Assembly: GCA_947501625.1 (NCBI GenBank)
Contig: CANMWN010000004.1
Coordinates: 248,001 to 312,000, forward strand
From: an uncultured Flavobacteriaceae bacterium
Lineage (GTDB): Bacteria; Bacteroidota; Bacteroidia; Flavobacteriales; Flavobacteriaceae
Length of the DNA: 64,000 bases
Reading direction: 5' to 3'
How positions within the stretch are numbered: the stretch's first letter is position 1; each line of letters opens with the position of its first letter. Made by a program: the position numbers and the translations under genes. Shown here in pieces: positions 35,985-43,522 of the stretch. Below the pieces are notes generated by a model that saw only the letters and a program-made list of their open reading frames with translations, ran no database searches and was not told the DNA's origin.

Positions 35985-36743
35985 TATTTCTGCAACAAAC
36001 TCATCTATCTTCTCAACACCTTTTGACTCCAAAAAACGAATAAATGCTGAACCAATAATCGCTCCATTGGCATATTCACAAACCGTATTAAAAGTAGTTT
36101 TATTAGAAATTCCAAAACCAACAATCAATTTGCTTTTTAAATTCATTGCTTTAATACGTTCAAAGTAGTCAATTTGTCCTTGAGAAATTTCCCCTTTTGC
36201 TCCAGTAATAGATGCTGAAGCCACAACATAAATAAATGATTCTGTCAATAAATCAATTTTACGAATTCGCTCTTCGGAAGTTTGTGGTGTTATTAAAAAC
36301 ACATTAGAAAGCCCATACTTTGCAAACAACTCTTTATAATGATTTTCATATTCAAGCATTGGTAAATCTGGCAAAATAACCGTATCAATTCCACAAGCAA
36401 CACATTGTTCGCAAAAACGCTCTTCACCATATTTCAAGACTTGATTTAAATAACCCATTAAAACCAAAGGTGTGTTTACTTCATCTTTAATTGACTTTAA
36501 TTGGTCAAAAATAATATCTAAATTAATACCATTATTCAATGCAACTTGACTACTATGTTGGATAGTTGGTCCATCTGCCAAAGGATCAGAATATGGCAAA
36601 CCAACTTCAATAAAATCAACATTATTTGCCTCCAAACTTTTAATAATTGTTGTTGTATCATTAAGTTGCGGAAATCCAGCAGTAAAAAATACTGAACATA
36701 AATTTTTATTTTTCTTCTGAAATAATTCTTGTAATGAGTTCAT
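35976..36743 (-). CDS. trpA: Tryptophan synthase alpha subunit
   Basis: A 255-residue TIM-barrel enzyme that cleaves indole-3-glycerol phosphate to indole. The catalytic glutamate and aspartate are in F-I-E-V-G-L-P-Y-S-D-P-L-A-D-G-P (residues about 40-55); the phosphate loop G-F-G-I-S-N-K is at the C-terminal side. Length is normal. It is the last gene of the trp operon, 5 bases after the trpF-trpB fusion, and its product channels indole to TrpB. Its end overlaps the convergent DUF6122 gene, so the operon terminator must lie inside coding sequence or be absent. Confidence 0.95.
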   Translation of the reverse strand: MNSLQELFQKKNKNLCSVFFTAGFPQLNDTTTIIKSLEANNVDFIEVGLPYSDPLADGPTIQHSSQVALNNGINLDIIFDQLKSIKDEVNTPLVLMGYLNQVLKYGEERFCEQCVACGIDTVILPDLPMLEYENHYKELFAKYGLSNVFLITPQTSEERIRKIDLLTESFIYVVASASITGAKGEISQGQIDYFERIKAMNLKSKLIVGFGISNKTTFNTVCEYANGAIIGSAFIRFLESKGVEKIDEFVAEILH

Positions 36744-36748
36744 CTAAA

Positions 36749-38596
36749 TTACGCTTTCAAATTCTTAATATATGTTTCCAAATCCTTATCTCCTCTTCCT
36801 GACAAATTCACCACAACAACTTGATTTTTCTTAAAATCAATCTTTGATAAAACTGCCAAAGCATGTGCAGTTTCAAGGGCTGGGATTATCCCTTCTATTT
36901 TCGTCAATTCATAAGCTGCATCTAATGCTTCTTGGTCAGTTGCATTCATAAATTTTGCTCTCTTACTTTCGTATAAAAAAGCATGCAATGGGCCAACTCC
37001 TGGATAATCTAGTCCTGCAGATAATGAATACGGTTCTATAACTTGACCATATTCATCTTGCATTAAAATCGTTTTACTACCGTGCAAAACACCAACTTCA
37101 CCTAATTGAGATGTTGCAGCACTTTCACCACTGTGAACTCCCAATCCTGCTGCTTCAACAGCAATTAACTCAACATCTTCATCATCGAGAAAATGATAAA
37201 ATGCTCCTGCTGCATTGGAACCTCCACCAACACAAGCAATCACAGAATCTGGTTTTTCTTGTCCAGTTTGCTCTAATAATTGAGCTCTAATTTCTTTACT
37301 TATCACAGACTGTAATCTCGCTACCATATCTGGATATGGATGTGGACCAACTACAGAACCAATTAAATAATACGTGTCTTCTGGATTCCCTATCCAATCA
37401 CGAATTGCCTCATTAGTAGCATCTTTCAACGTTTTACTTCCGCTTGTAGCTGGAACAACTTTGGCTCCAAGCATTTTCATTCTTGCAACGTTTGGTGCTT
37501 GTCTTTCTATATCTATTTCACCCATAAAAACTACACACTCCAAATTCATCAAAGCGCAAACAGTTGCTGTTGCTACTCCATGCTGACCTGCTCCAGTTTC
37601 TGCAATAATACGTTTTTTCCCTAAATGCTTCGCAATTAATATTTGTCCAATAGTATTATTAACTTTATGTGCTCCTGTATGATTTAAATCTTCTCTTTTA
37701 AGGTAAATATGTGCTCCATACTTCTCAGATAATCGCTTTGCTAAATACAATGGAGTTGGACGACCTACATAATCTTTTAATAAATACTTGAATTCTTTCT
37801 GAAATTCTTCAGACTCCATAATTTTCAAGTAATTATCTTCCAATTCTTTTACATTAGGATATAACAATTCTGGAATGAAAGCACCTCCAAATTGCCCATA
37901 ATATCCATTTTCATCTGCATGAAATATTGACTGCATTAAATTCTGTTTAAATTCTTTTATTTTTTCTATATTTTTTATTGATGGCGCATCTTCAAAACCA
38001 CTATTCAAATCTACTCCTATAAATTTTGAATGTTGGAATTCTTTTATCGCTTCAACATCATTCCCATTAATCCCTCCACTTAATAAAAAAGATACATCTC
38101 CTTTATATTTTTTTAGTATTGACCAATCATACTTTACACCATTTCCGCCATAACCTTTCCCTTTGGTGTCAAATAAAAACATATCACAAGTTGATTCATA
38201 CTCTTGAGTATTAAGAAAATCAAAATTATCATCTATTGCGAATGCTTTGATAATTTCGAATCCGTCATTCCGAACTCGTTTCGGAATCTCATCCTTATGC
38301 GATGCTGAAATAAATTCAGCATGACGTCTTAACTGCTCACAATACTCAACACTTTCATCTCCATGTAACTGCACAGCATCCAATTGATATTTTGATACTT
38401 TATCAATTACATTTTCAATAGTTTCGTTTACGAAAACACCTGTTTTTTTAATCGATGAAGGAATTATAACTTGTGGGAAATCAGTAACAAAACGCTTTGA
38501 TTTATTATAAAAAATAAAGCCAATATAATCAGGAGTTAGATTTACTAACGCTGTTATATTTTCGCTATCGCGCACTCCACAAACTTTGATTTTCAT
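36749..38596 (-). CDS. trpFB: Fused phosphoribosylanthranilate isomerase - tryptophan synthase beta (TrpF-TrpB)
   Basis: One uninterrupted 615-codon frame holding two pathway enzymes. Residues 1-220 are TrpF (K-V-C-G-V-R-D at the N-terminus with C6, later [10 protein letters not shown] and L-L-S-G-G-I-N). Residues about 221-615 are Trp[14 protein letters not shown] near 231-243, the PLP lysine in [10 protein letters not shown] and the phosphate loop V-G-G-G-S-N-A-A-G. There is no stop codon at the junction; M221 could still be an internal TrpB start. The TrpF half also carries a 22-residue insertion (residues 91-112) from a palindromic repeat. Both catalytic sets look intact. Confidence 0.9.
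   Translation of the reverse strand: MKIKVCGVRDSENITALVNLTPDYIGFIFYNKSKRFVTDFPQVIIPSSIKKTGVFVNETIENVIDKVSKYQLDAVQLHGDESVEYCEQLRRHAEFISASHKDEIPKRVRNDGFEIIKAFAIDDNFDFLNTQEYESTCDMFLFDTKGKGYGGNGVKYDWSILKKYKGDVSFLLSGGINGNDVEAIKEFQHSKFIGVDLNSGFEDAPSIKNIEKIKEFKQNLMQSIFHADENGYYGQFGGAFIPELLYPNVKELEDNYLKIMESEEFQKEFKYLLKDYVGRPTPLYLAKRLSEKYGAHIYLKREDLNHTGAHKVNNTIGQILIAKHLGKKRIIAETGAGQHGVATATVCALMNLECVVFMGEIDIERQAPNVARMKMLGAKVVPATSGSKTLKDATNEAIRDWIGNPEDTYYLIGSVVGPHPYPDMVARLQSVISKEIRAQLLEQTGQEKPDSVIACVGGGSNAAGAFYHFLDDEDVELIAVEAAGLGVHSGESAATSQLGEVGVLHGSKTILMQDEYGQVIEPYSLSAGLDYPGVGPLHAFLYESKRAKFMNATDQEALDAAYELTKIEGIIPALETAHALAVLSKIDFKKNQVVVVNLSGRGDKDLETYIKNLKA
38261..38326 (-). repeat. Palindromic repeat inserted in frame in trpF
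   Basis: A 66-base segment encoding RHAEFISAS...PKRVRNDG, absent from ordinary TrpF, where Y-C-x-x-L-R is followed almost directly by the E-I-I-K-A-F strand. On the plus strand it is bounded by CGTCAT and ATGACG and contains two eight-base hairpins: ATTCCGAA/TTCGGAAT (38267-38287) and ATGCTGAA/TTCAGCAT (38302-38322). It resembles the dispersed C-G-T-C-A-T-x-x-x-G-A-A-palindromes I know from flavobacterial intergenic DNA. Its length is a multiple of three and it carries no stop in this frame. I see no second copy in this window. Confidence 0.75.
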
Positions 38597-38599
38597 AAC

Positions 38600-39385
38600 C
38601 TAATTTAACTTCTTAATAAATTCTTGACATGCAAATCCTGGATTTTCAGATTTCATAAAATTCTCTCCTATTAAAAATCCTTCAAATCCATATTCTCTCA
38701 ATCCAACTATTACTCTTGGATCACTAATACCACTTTCTGAAACTTTAATACAATTATCCGGAATTTGAGATGCCAATTGAATTGAGTGCTCTAAATCAAC
38801 TTCAAAAGTCTTTAGATTTCTATTATTAATCCCAATGATTTTATTGTCCAATTCTATCTTATCTAAATCTTCTTGACTATGAACTTCATACAATACATCC
38901 AAGCCTAAATCTTCTGCCAAATTTCCAAATTGCTTTAACTCTTTGGCAGTCAAACAAGCAGCAATCAGTAAAATTACATCAGCACCAATGGCTTTTGCTT
39001 CCACGATCTGATAACCATCCACAATAAAATCTTTACGTAATATTGGCTTAGTATTATTAATTTCTCTTGCTTGAATTAAATCCAAAATAGTCCCTCCAAA
39101 AAATTCTTTGTCTGTCAATATAGATTGAGCAGCGACATTGGCATTTAAATAACCTTCTGTTACTTCTTGAATTGACGAAGAGTCATTTATTATTCCTTTA
39201 GAAGGTGATTGACGTTTATATTCAGCAATTATTCCTGTTCCATTAGTCGCTTTTAATGATTTTTTTAAAGAAATTGGTGTTCTTTTAAAAGCCGGACTTT
39301 CTACCAATCGCTTTACTGCAATTTCTTGCTTCATTTGTGCAACTTCAACTTTTTTATGTGCTATTATTTTATCTAAAATTGTCAT
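38600..39385 (-). CDS. trpC: Indole-3-glycerol phosphate synthase
   Basis: A 261-residue TIM-barrel enzyme forming indole-3-glycerol phosphate. Key motifs are A-E-Y-K-R-Q-S-P-S-K-G (catalytic Lys near residue 57), I-L-R-K-D-F-I-V-D-G-Y-Q (second catalytic Lys near residue 118), I-G-I-N-N-R-N-L-K-T-F and V-S-E-S-G-I. Length is normal and there is no fused TrpF, unlike the enterobacterial TrpC-TrpF. It sits between trpD (1 base gap) and trpFB (3 base gap) in a compact leftward operon. Confidence 0.95.
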   Translation of the reverse strand: MTILDKIIAHKKVEVAQMKQEIAVKRLVESPAFKRTPISLKKSLKATNGTGIIAEYKRQSPSKGIINDSSSIQEVTEGYLNANVAAQSILTDKEFFGGTILDLIQAREINNTKPILRKDFIVDGYQIVEAKAIGADVILLIAACLTAKELKQFGNLAEDLGLDVLYEVHSQEDLDKIELDNKIIGINNRNLKTFEVDLEHSIQLASQIPDNCIKVSESGISDPRVIVGLREYGFEGFLIGENFMKSENPGFACQEFIKKLN

Positions 39386-39386
39386 T

Positions 39387-40373
39387 TTAATTTACTAATT
39401 TATTTAAGCATTCCTTTGCTTTCAATCCAAATAAAGAGCCTTTTGCATCTTCAAATGCAGTTTCAAAACTTTTATCCGACTCAACAATTTGCAACGCAAA
39501 CGCAGCATTGGTTAACACCACTGAATTTTGTGCTTTTGTTCCATTTCCTTCTATAATATTTTTAAATATTTTAGCCGCTTCTGCAACAGAATTTCCTCCA
39601 AAAATATCTGATTGCTTCAATCTTTTTTGGCCTATTTCTTCAGGAGTGATTAGCTGCTCTCCTTTTTTAGTAAAGATTTTAAATCCGCCAGTTAAAGAGA
39701 TTTCATCATAACCATCTAACGCATGAACAATTCCATAGTTCGTATTTTCTTCTTGTAAAATATAATTATACAAACGTGCAACCTCAACATTAAATGTTCC
39801 TAATAATTGATTTTGTGGCGAACTCGGATTTACCAAAGGCCCCAACATATTAAAGAACGTTTTTAACTTCAACGCTTTTCTAGTTGGACCAACTGCCTTC
39901 ATCGCTGGATGAAATTTTGGCGCGTGCAAAAAACAAATATTTGCTTTTTCTAAATGACTTTTTAAGGTTGCTTCGTCATTGGTAAACTCATAACCAAAAC
40001 TCTCTAACATATCTGAAGAACCTGATTTTGAAGACACTGAATAATTACCATGTTTTGCTACTTTTTGACCAGTTCCTGCAACTATAAAAGAAGTCAAAGT
40101 TGATATATTGAACGTGTCTTTTCCGTCTCCACCTGTTCCAACAATATCAATAGTATTGTAATCAAAAAAATCTACTTTTATTGCTAACTCTTTTAAGGCA
40201 TTTCTAAATCCTGAAAGTTCTTCAACCGTAATTGGACGCATCATAAAAACTGTCATAAACGATGCTAAATGTGCATCGTTGTATTTTTCTTGCGCAATGT
40301 TTATCAAAACCTCTTTTGCCTGAGATTCTGTTAACTTTTTATGCTGATATAAATCGTTTAAAATCTCTTTCAT
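39387..40373 (-). CDS. trpD: Anthranilate phosphoribosyltransferase
   Basis: A 328-residue enzyme that joins anthranilate to PRPP. The PRPP/metal-binding loop G-T-G-G-D-G-K-D-T-F-N-I-S-T is at residues about 80-93, followed by K-H-G-N-Y-S-V-S-S-K-S-G-S-S-D and the R-K-A-L-K-L-K-T-F-F-N-M-L-G-P-L-V-N-P motif. These cover the catalytic and magnesium sites. The gene overlaps the trpG stop by one base (TAATG), so translation is probably coupled. Confidence 0.95.
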   Translation of the reverse strand: MKEILNDLYQHKKLTESQAKEVLINIAQEKYNDAHLASFMTVFMMRPITVEELSGFRNALKELAIKVDFFDYNTIDIVGTGGDGKDTFNISTLTSFIVAGTGQKVAKHGNYSVSSKSGSSDMLESFGYEFTNDEATLKSHLEKANICFLHAPKFHPAMKAVGPTRKALKLKTFFNMLGPLVNPSSPQNQLLGTFNVEVARLYNYILQEENTNYGIVHALDGYDEISLTGGFKIFTKKGEQLITPEEIGQKRLKQSDIFGGNSVAEAAKIFKNIIEGNGTKAQNSVVLTNAAFALQIVESDKSFETAFEDAKGSLFGLKAKECLNKLVN

Positions 40374-40948
40374 TACGAATTTGCTTCAATAAAATTTCTA
40401 ACAATTTGCTCGCCAACTTCTGTTAAAATACTTTCTGGATGAAATTGCACTGCAGAAATCGAATGCTTTTTATGTTCAATGGCTTGAATTCCTCCATCTT
40501 CATCTCTCGCAGTTACTGTTAATTCATCAGGGAAACCTTCATCAGAAGCCAACCAAGAATGATAACGTGCTGCAAGAAAAGTTTCTGGAATACCTTTAAA
40601 GATAATACTTGATGGGTCTGTGACCCTCATTTCAGTAGCAACTCCATGAAAAACTTCTTCAAGATTGATGATTTTTCCACCAAAAACTTCTGTAATTGCT
40701 TGTAAACCAAGACACACTCCAAAGATCGGTTTTTTACCTGCATAGGTCTTAATTACCTCTTTTAAAATTCCTGCTTCTTCAGGAATTCCTGGTCCTGGAG
40801 ACAACATAATTAAATCGTATTCACCAACTTCTTCTATACTAATTTCATCGTTTCTATACACATCTGGCATTTTGTTGGTAATGTCTTCTACCATATGTAC
40901 CAAATTGTAGGTAAACGAATCGTAATTATCTAATATTAATATTTTCAT
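40373..40948 (-). CDS. trpG: Anthranilate synthase component II (glutamine amidotransferase)
   Basis: A 191-residue class I glutamine amidotransferase supplying ammonia to TrpE. I-L-I-L-D-N-Y-D-S-F-T-Y-N-L-V at the N-terminus, the nucleophile Cys in F-G-V-C-L-G-L-Q-A-I near residue 78 and the His-Glu pair in Q-F-H-P-E-S-I are all present. The frame extends two codons further to a TTG, but the ATG gives the family's usual start. It is separated from trpE by an unrelated gene, unlike the usual adjacent trpE-trpG arrangement. It could also serve folate synthesis as PabA, as in other bacteria. Confidence 0.93.
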   Translation of the reverse strand: MKILILDNYDSFTYNLVHMVEDITNKMPDVYRNDEISIEEVGEYDLIMLSPGPGIPEEAGILKEVIKTYAGKKPIFGVCLGLQAITEVFGGKIINLEEVFHGVATEMRVTDPSSIIFKGIPETFLAARYHSWLASDEGFPDELTVTARDEDGGIQAIEHKKHSISAVQFHPESILTEVGEQIVRNFIEANS

Positions 40949-40959
40949 ATTCAATTTTG

Positions 40960-41769
40960 TTAATTAATAATTAAACTTATCCTTCTAGTTATATCATCGT
41001 ATATTTCTTTATCAGCAATTGAAAAAAGTAACATCTCAGTATAGTACAAGAAACTTTTATTTTCATTCTTCCAAAGTTTGGTATTGACTAGTTTAATAAG
41101 TTTATTTAATTCAAAATAAGCCTGATTTTTTGGTATGTAATGATTTTTGACCCTATTACTTATAAATTTTATGTTTTCCAATTCTCGAGTGTTATTTACT
41201 CTATATTTTTCAACATTTTTAATTTTAATAAGTGTGTCTACCTCAAATGCTGACATTTTAGAGTTTCTACCTTCTGGAATAGGAAAAAAATAATTACCTG
41301 CACCTTGCGATAATATTATCCAGTTTAACGAGTATGCAACTCGAGAATCATAAATAATAAATTCCTTTGGGTTTAAAAAAGAAGCAACTTTTGAAGAACT
41401 GGCTATTCTATTAAATTTTTTATCGTCTTCCATTAAAAAAGTTTTGATTAATTCTTTTGTATTAGATTTATTAGCACCTTTTATACCTCCCCAATCTTCA
41501 ACAATCCATAAACCTAAGTTTAAAAACTTATCAAAATCATTTTCTTTAAGTTTATTTAACTTTTTATATAAATATTGCTTCAATATAAGTTCTTTTTGAT
41601 AAGGTGTTTTAGCATTATCTAATTTAGTTACTTCTTTTTTTGACAAAAAACCTTGCTCAAATAATTTTTCACTATTAAAATTCCATCTATATGATTCAGC
41701 GGACAACTTATACCTATCTAAAAATGCAACTATTTTATTTACATCAAACTGATAATCAATATATTTCAT
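40960..41769 (-). CDS. Unknown protein embedded in the trp operon
   Basis: A 269-residue soluble protein with no place in tryptophan synthesis. It starts one base after the trpE stop and ends 11 bases before trpG, so it must be transcribed with the trp genes. It is Lys/Asn/Phe-rich with a mainly helical look. The most distinctive stretch is I-A-S-S-S-K-V-A-S-F-L-N-P then F-I-I-Y-D-S-R-V-A-Y-S-L-N at residues about 122-149; I associate a Y-D-S-R-V-A motif with OGG-fold/HhH DNA-glycosylase-like hypothetical proteins, but the match is from memory and weak. No membrane segment, signal peptide or nuclease motif is clear. Confidence 0.7.
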   Translation of the reverse strand: MKYIDYQFDVNKIVAFLDRYKLSAESYRWNFNSEKLFEQGFLSKKEVTKLDNAKTPYQKELILKQYLYKKLNKLKENDFDKFLNLGLWIVEDWGGIKGANKSNTKELIKTFLMEDDKKFNRIASSSKVASFLNPKEFIIYDSRVAYSLNWIILSQGAGNYFFPIPEGRNSKMSAFEVDTLIKIKNVEKYRVNNTRELENIKFISNRVKNHYIPKNQAYFELNKLIKLVNTKLWKNENKSFLYYTEMLLFSIADKEIYDDITRRISLIIN

Positions 41770-41770
41770 C

Positions 41771-43162
41771 TTAAATGTTTTCTGCTAATAACAACGCTTT
41801 TTTTAACGCTACTAATTTATTATTTACTTCTTGTAATTCCTTTTCTTCGTCGGAATGAATTACAATTCCTGCTCCTGCTTGCGAGTACAACGTGTTGTTT
41901 TTACTCACAAATGATCTGATGGCAATTGCCAAATTTACAGAACCGTTTAAGCCGATAATTCCGACTGCTCCACCGTAAAATCCACGTGTTTGATTTTCAT
42001 ATTTGTCAATCAATTCCATCGCTTTGTATTTTGGTGCACCGCTTAATGTTCCTGCCGGAAAAGTATCACCCACAATCTCAATTGGATTTCCTTTTATTTT
42101 TCCTTGAACCGTAGAAACCAAATGAATTACATGACTAAAATATTGTACTTCTTTAAAGACTTCAACGGTAACATTTTCTGCGTGTTTGCTTAAATCGTTA
42201 CGCGCTAAATCTACCAACATTACATGTTCTGCGGTTTCCTTTTTGTCTTCGGAAAGTTTCTTCCCAAGTTTTATGTCTTCAGCCATATCACCTGTTCTTC
42301 TAAACGTTCCTGCAATTGGATTGATGATTGCTTTTTCTTCATTAATTTTTATTTGTGCTTCTGGTGAAGAACCCATTAATCGAAAACTTCCGTAGTCAAA
42401 ATAAAACAAATATGGTGACGGATTTATAGAACGTAAGGCTCTATATACATTAAACTCATCCCCTTTAAATTTCTGCTGAAATTGACGCGACAACACCAAC
42501 TGAAAAACATCACCACGTTTACAATGTTGTTTCGCTTTTCTTACATACTCTTTAAAATCTTCGTTGGTACAATTTGAAGTTTCTTCTCCAACAAATTCGA
42601 ACTTTTGCGTATTAAAAACTTGTGAGTTAATAATCGTTTCAATCTCTGAAATTCTGGATTCAGAACCTTCTTCGATATTTTCTATCAAAGTCATTTCATC
42701 ATTAAAATGATTGATAGCAATAATAAATCTATAAAAACTGTATTGCATTTCTGGAATTGCAGAAGGAGCATCAGGATTACTAAACTTAATCGTTTCAAAA
42801 TATTGAACAGAATCAAAAGTTGTATAACCATACAAACCATTAAATGACTTCAACTCTTCTGGACAATCTAAATCAATAGAATTGGTAAAATCACTATACA
42901 AAGAATAGAAATTGTTCTGAATTGGTTTTTTATCAATCTCTTTTCCGAAGTATGAAACAGAAAATTCATTCTTATCTGCCTTCATAGAGAGAATTGGCTC
43001 AATTGCTATAAAAGAAAAACTTTCTTCTTTACTATGGTAATCAGAACTTTCTAACAACAGCGTATTGTGGTATTTATCACGCAAACGCAAATACAATCCT
43101 ACAGGAGTTATGGTATCTGAAATTTGCTTTTTAGCAAATGTCTTAAACTTTATTTTATTCAT
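41771..43162 (-). CDS. trpE: Anthranilate synthase component I
   Basis: A 463-residue chorismate-using enzyme that makes anthranilate with TrpG. The tryptophan feedback site L-L-E-S-S-D-Y is near residue 35; the catalytic domain has F-Q-L-V-L-S-R-Q-F, P-S-P-Y-L-F-Y-F, G-S-S-P-E and P-I-A-G-T-F-R-R-T (family consensus P-I-A-G-T-R-R-R-G), then T-F-P-A-G-T-L-S-G-A-P-K and Y-G-G-A-V-G. The ATG is 11 bases after the T run of the leader terminator, so expression depends on read-through. A para-aminobenzoate synthase (PabB) is less likely given the operon and leader peptide. Confidence 0.95.
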   Translation of the reverse strand: MNKIKFKTFAKKQISDTITPVGLYLRLRDKYHNTLLLESSDYHSKEESFSFIAIEPILSMKADKNEFSVSYFGKEIDKKPIQNNFYSLYSDFTNSIDLDCPEELKSFNGLYGYTTFDSVQYFETIKFSNPDAPSAIPEMQYSFYRFIIAINHFNDEMTLIENIEEGSESRISEIETIINSQVFNTQKFEFVGEETSNCTNEDFKEYVRKAKQHCKRGDVFQLVLSRQFQQKFKGDEFNVYRALRSINPSPYLFYFDYGSFRLMGSSPEAQIKINEEKAIINPIAGTFRRTGDMAEDIKLGKKLSEDKKETAEHVMLVDLARNDLSKHAENVTVEVFKEVQYFSHVIHLVSTVQGKIKGNPIEIVGDTFPAGTLSGAPKYKAMELIDKYENQTRGFYGGAVGIIGLNGSVNLAIAIRSFVSKNNTLYSQAGAGIVIHSDEEKELQEVNNKLVALKKALLLAENI

Positions 43163-43173
43163 TTTAAAATATT

Positions 43174-43203
43174 AAAAAAGGCTTATCGTGAGATAAGCCT
43201 TTT
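43174..43203 (-). terminator. Attenuator terminator of the trp operon
   Basis: On the coding strand GGCTTATC pairs with GATAAGCC (loop TCAC), followed by six T. The U run ends 11 bases before the trpE ATG. A GTGAGA segment just after the leader stop codon (43230-43235) is complementary to UCUCAC spanning the top of the terminator's left arm and loop (43188-43193), a candidate antiterminator. Confidence 0.85.
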
Positions 43204-43239
43204 CTTTATTATATATACATATAGTTACTTCTCACTTAT

Positions 43240-43284
43240 TTAATTAAGAGAGTTCCACCACCATATGTTGTTTTGTTTCATCAT
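43240..43284 (-). CDS. trpL: trp leader peptide with three tandem Trp codons
   Basis: A 14-codon frame reading MMKQNNIWWWNSLN then TAA, with TGG-TGG-TGG at codons 8-10. It lies between a consensus promoter and the terminator in front of trpE. When charged tRNA-Trp is scarce, ribosomes should stall at these codons and allow antitermination. Two ATG codons stand in tandem; either could be the start. The predicted transcription start is about 4 bases upstream, so the leader mRNA is almost leaderless. Confidence 0.88.
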   Translation of the reverse strand: MMKQNNIWWWNSLN

Positions 43285-43291
43285 TGAGTTA

Positions 43292-43321
43292 CAAATGTAT
43301 AAAGTGATTTTGATTTTGCAA
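43292..43321 (-). promoter_or_regulatory. Promoter of the trp operon
   Basis: On the minus strand TTG (43321-43319, in a TTTG context), a 19-base spacer and TACATTTG (43299-43292) match the Bacteroidota consensus TTTG-N17-23-TAnnTTTG exactly. Transcription should start near 43288. The remaining ~200 bases up to asnB are AT-rich and hold no clear promoter for asnB. Confidence 0.85.
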
Positions 43322-43522
43322 ACTTTTAATTCAAAATATTTTTTAAAAAACTCAATTAATTAAAATTTGATAAAAAATACATTAAATTGCATAATTTTAA
43401 TTACACAATTCATAAAATACAACACTTAAACTAATAATTTAAAACCATAAGTGATATTTTTATTTTCAATAAATAATAATAAACTGTTATTTGCATTATA
43501 ATTAATATAAAACTAAGGAATT

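Noticed and set aside
38600-43162. Possible T-box or TRAP-type control of the trp genes
   Set aside because: No T-box specifier/T-loop or repeated (G/U)AG triplets are visible; the WWW leader with terminator explains regulation better.
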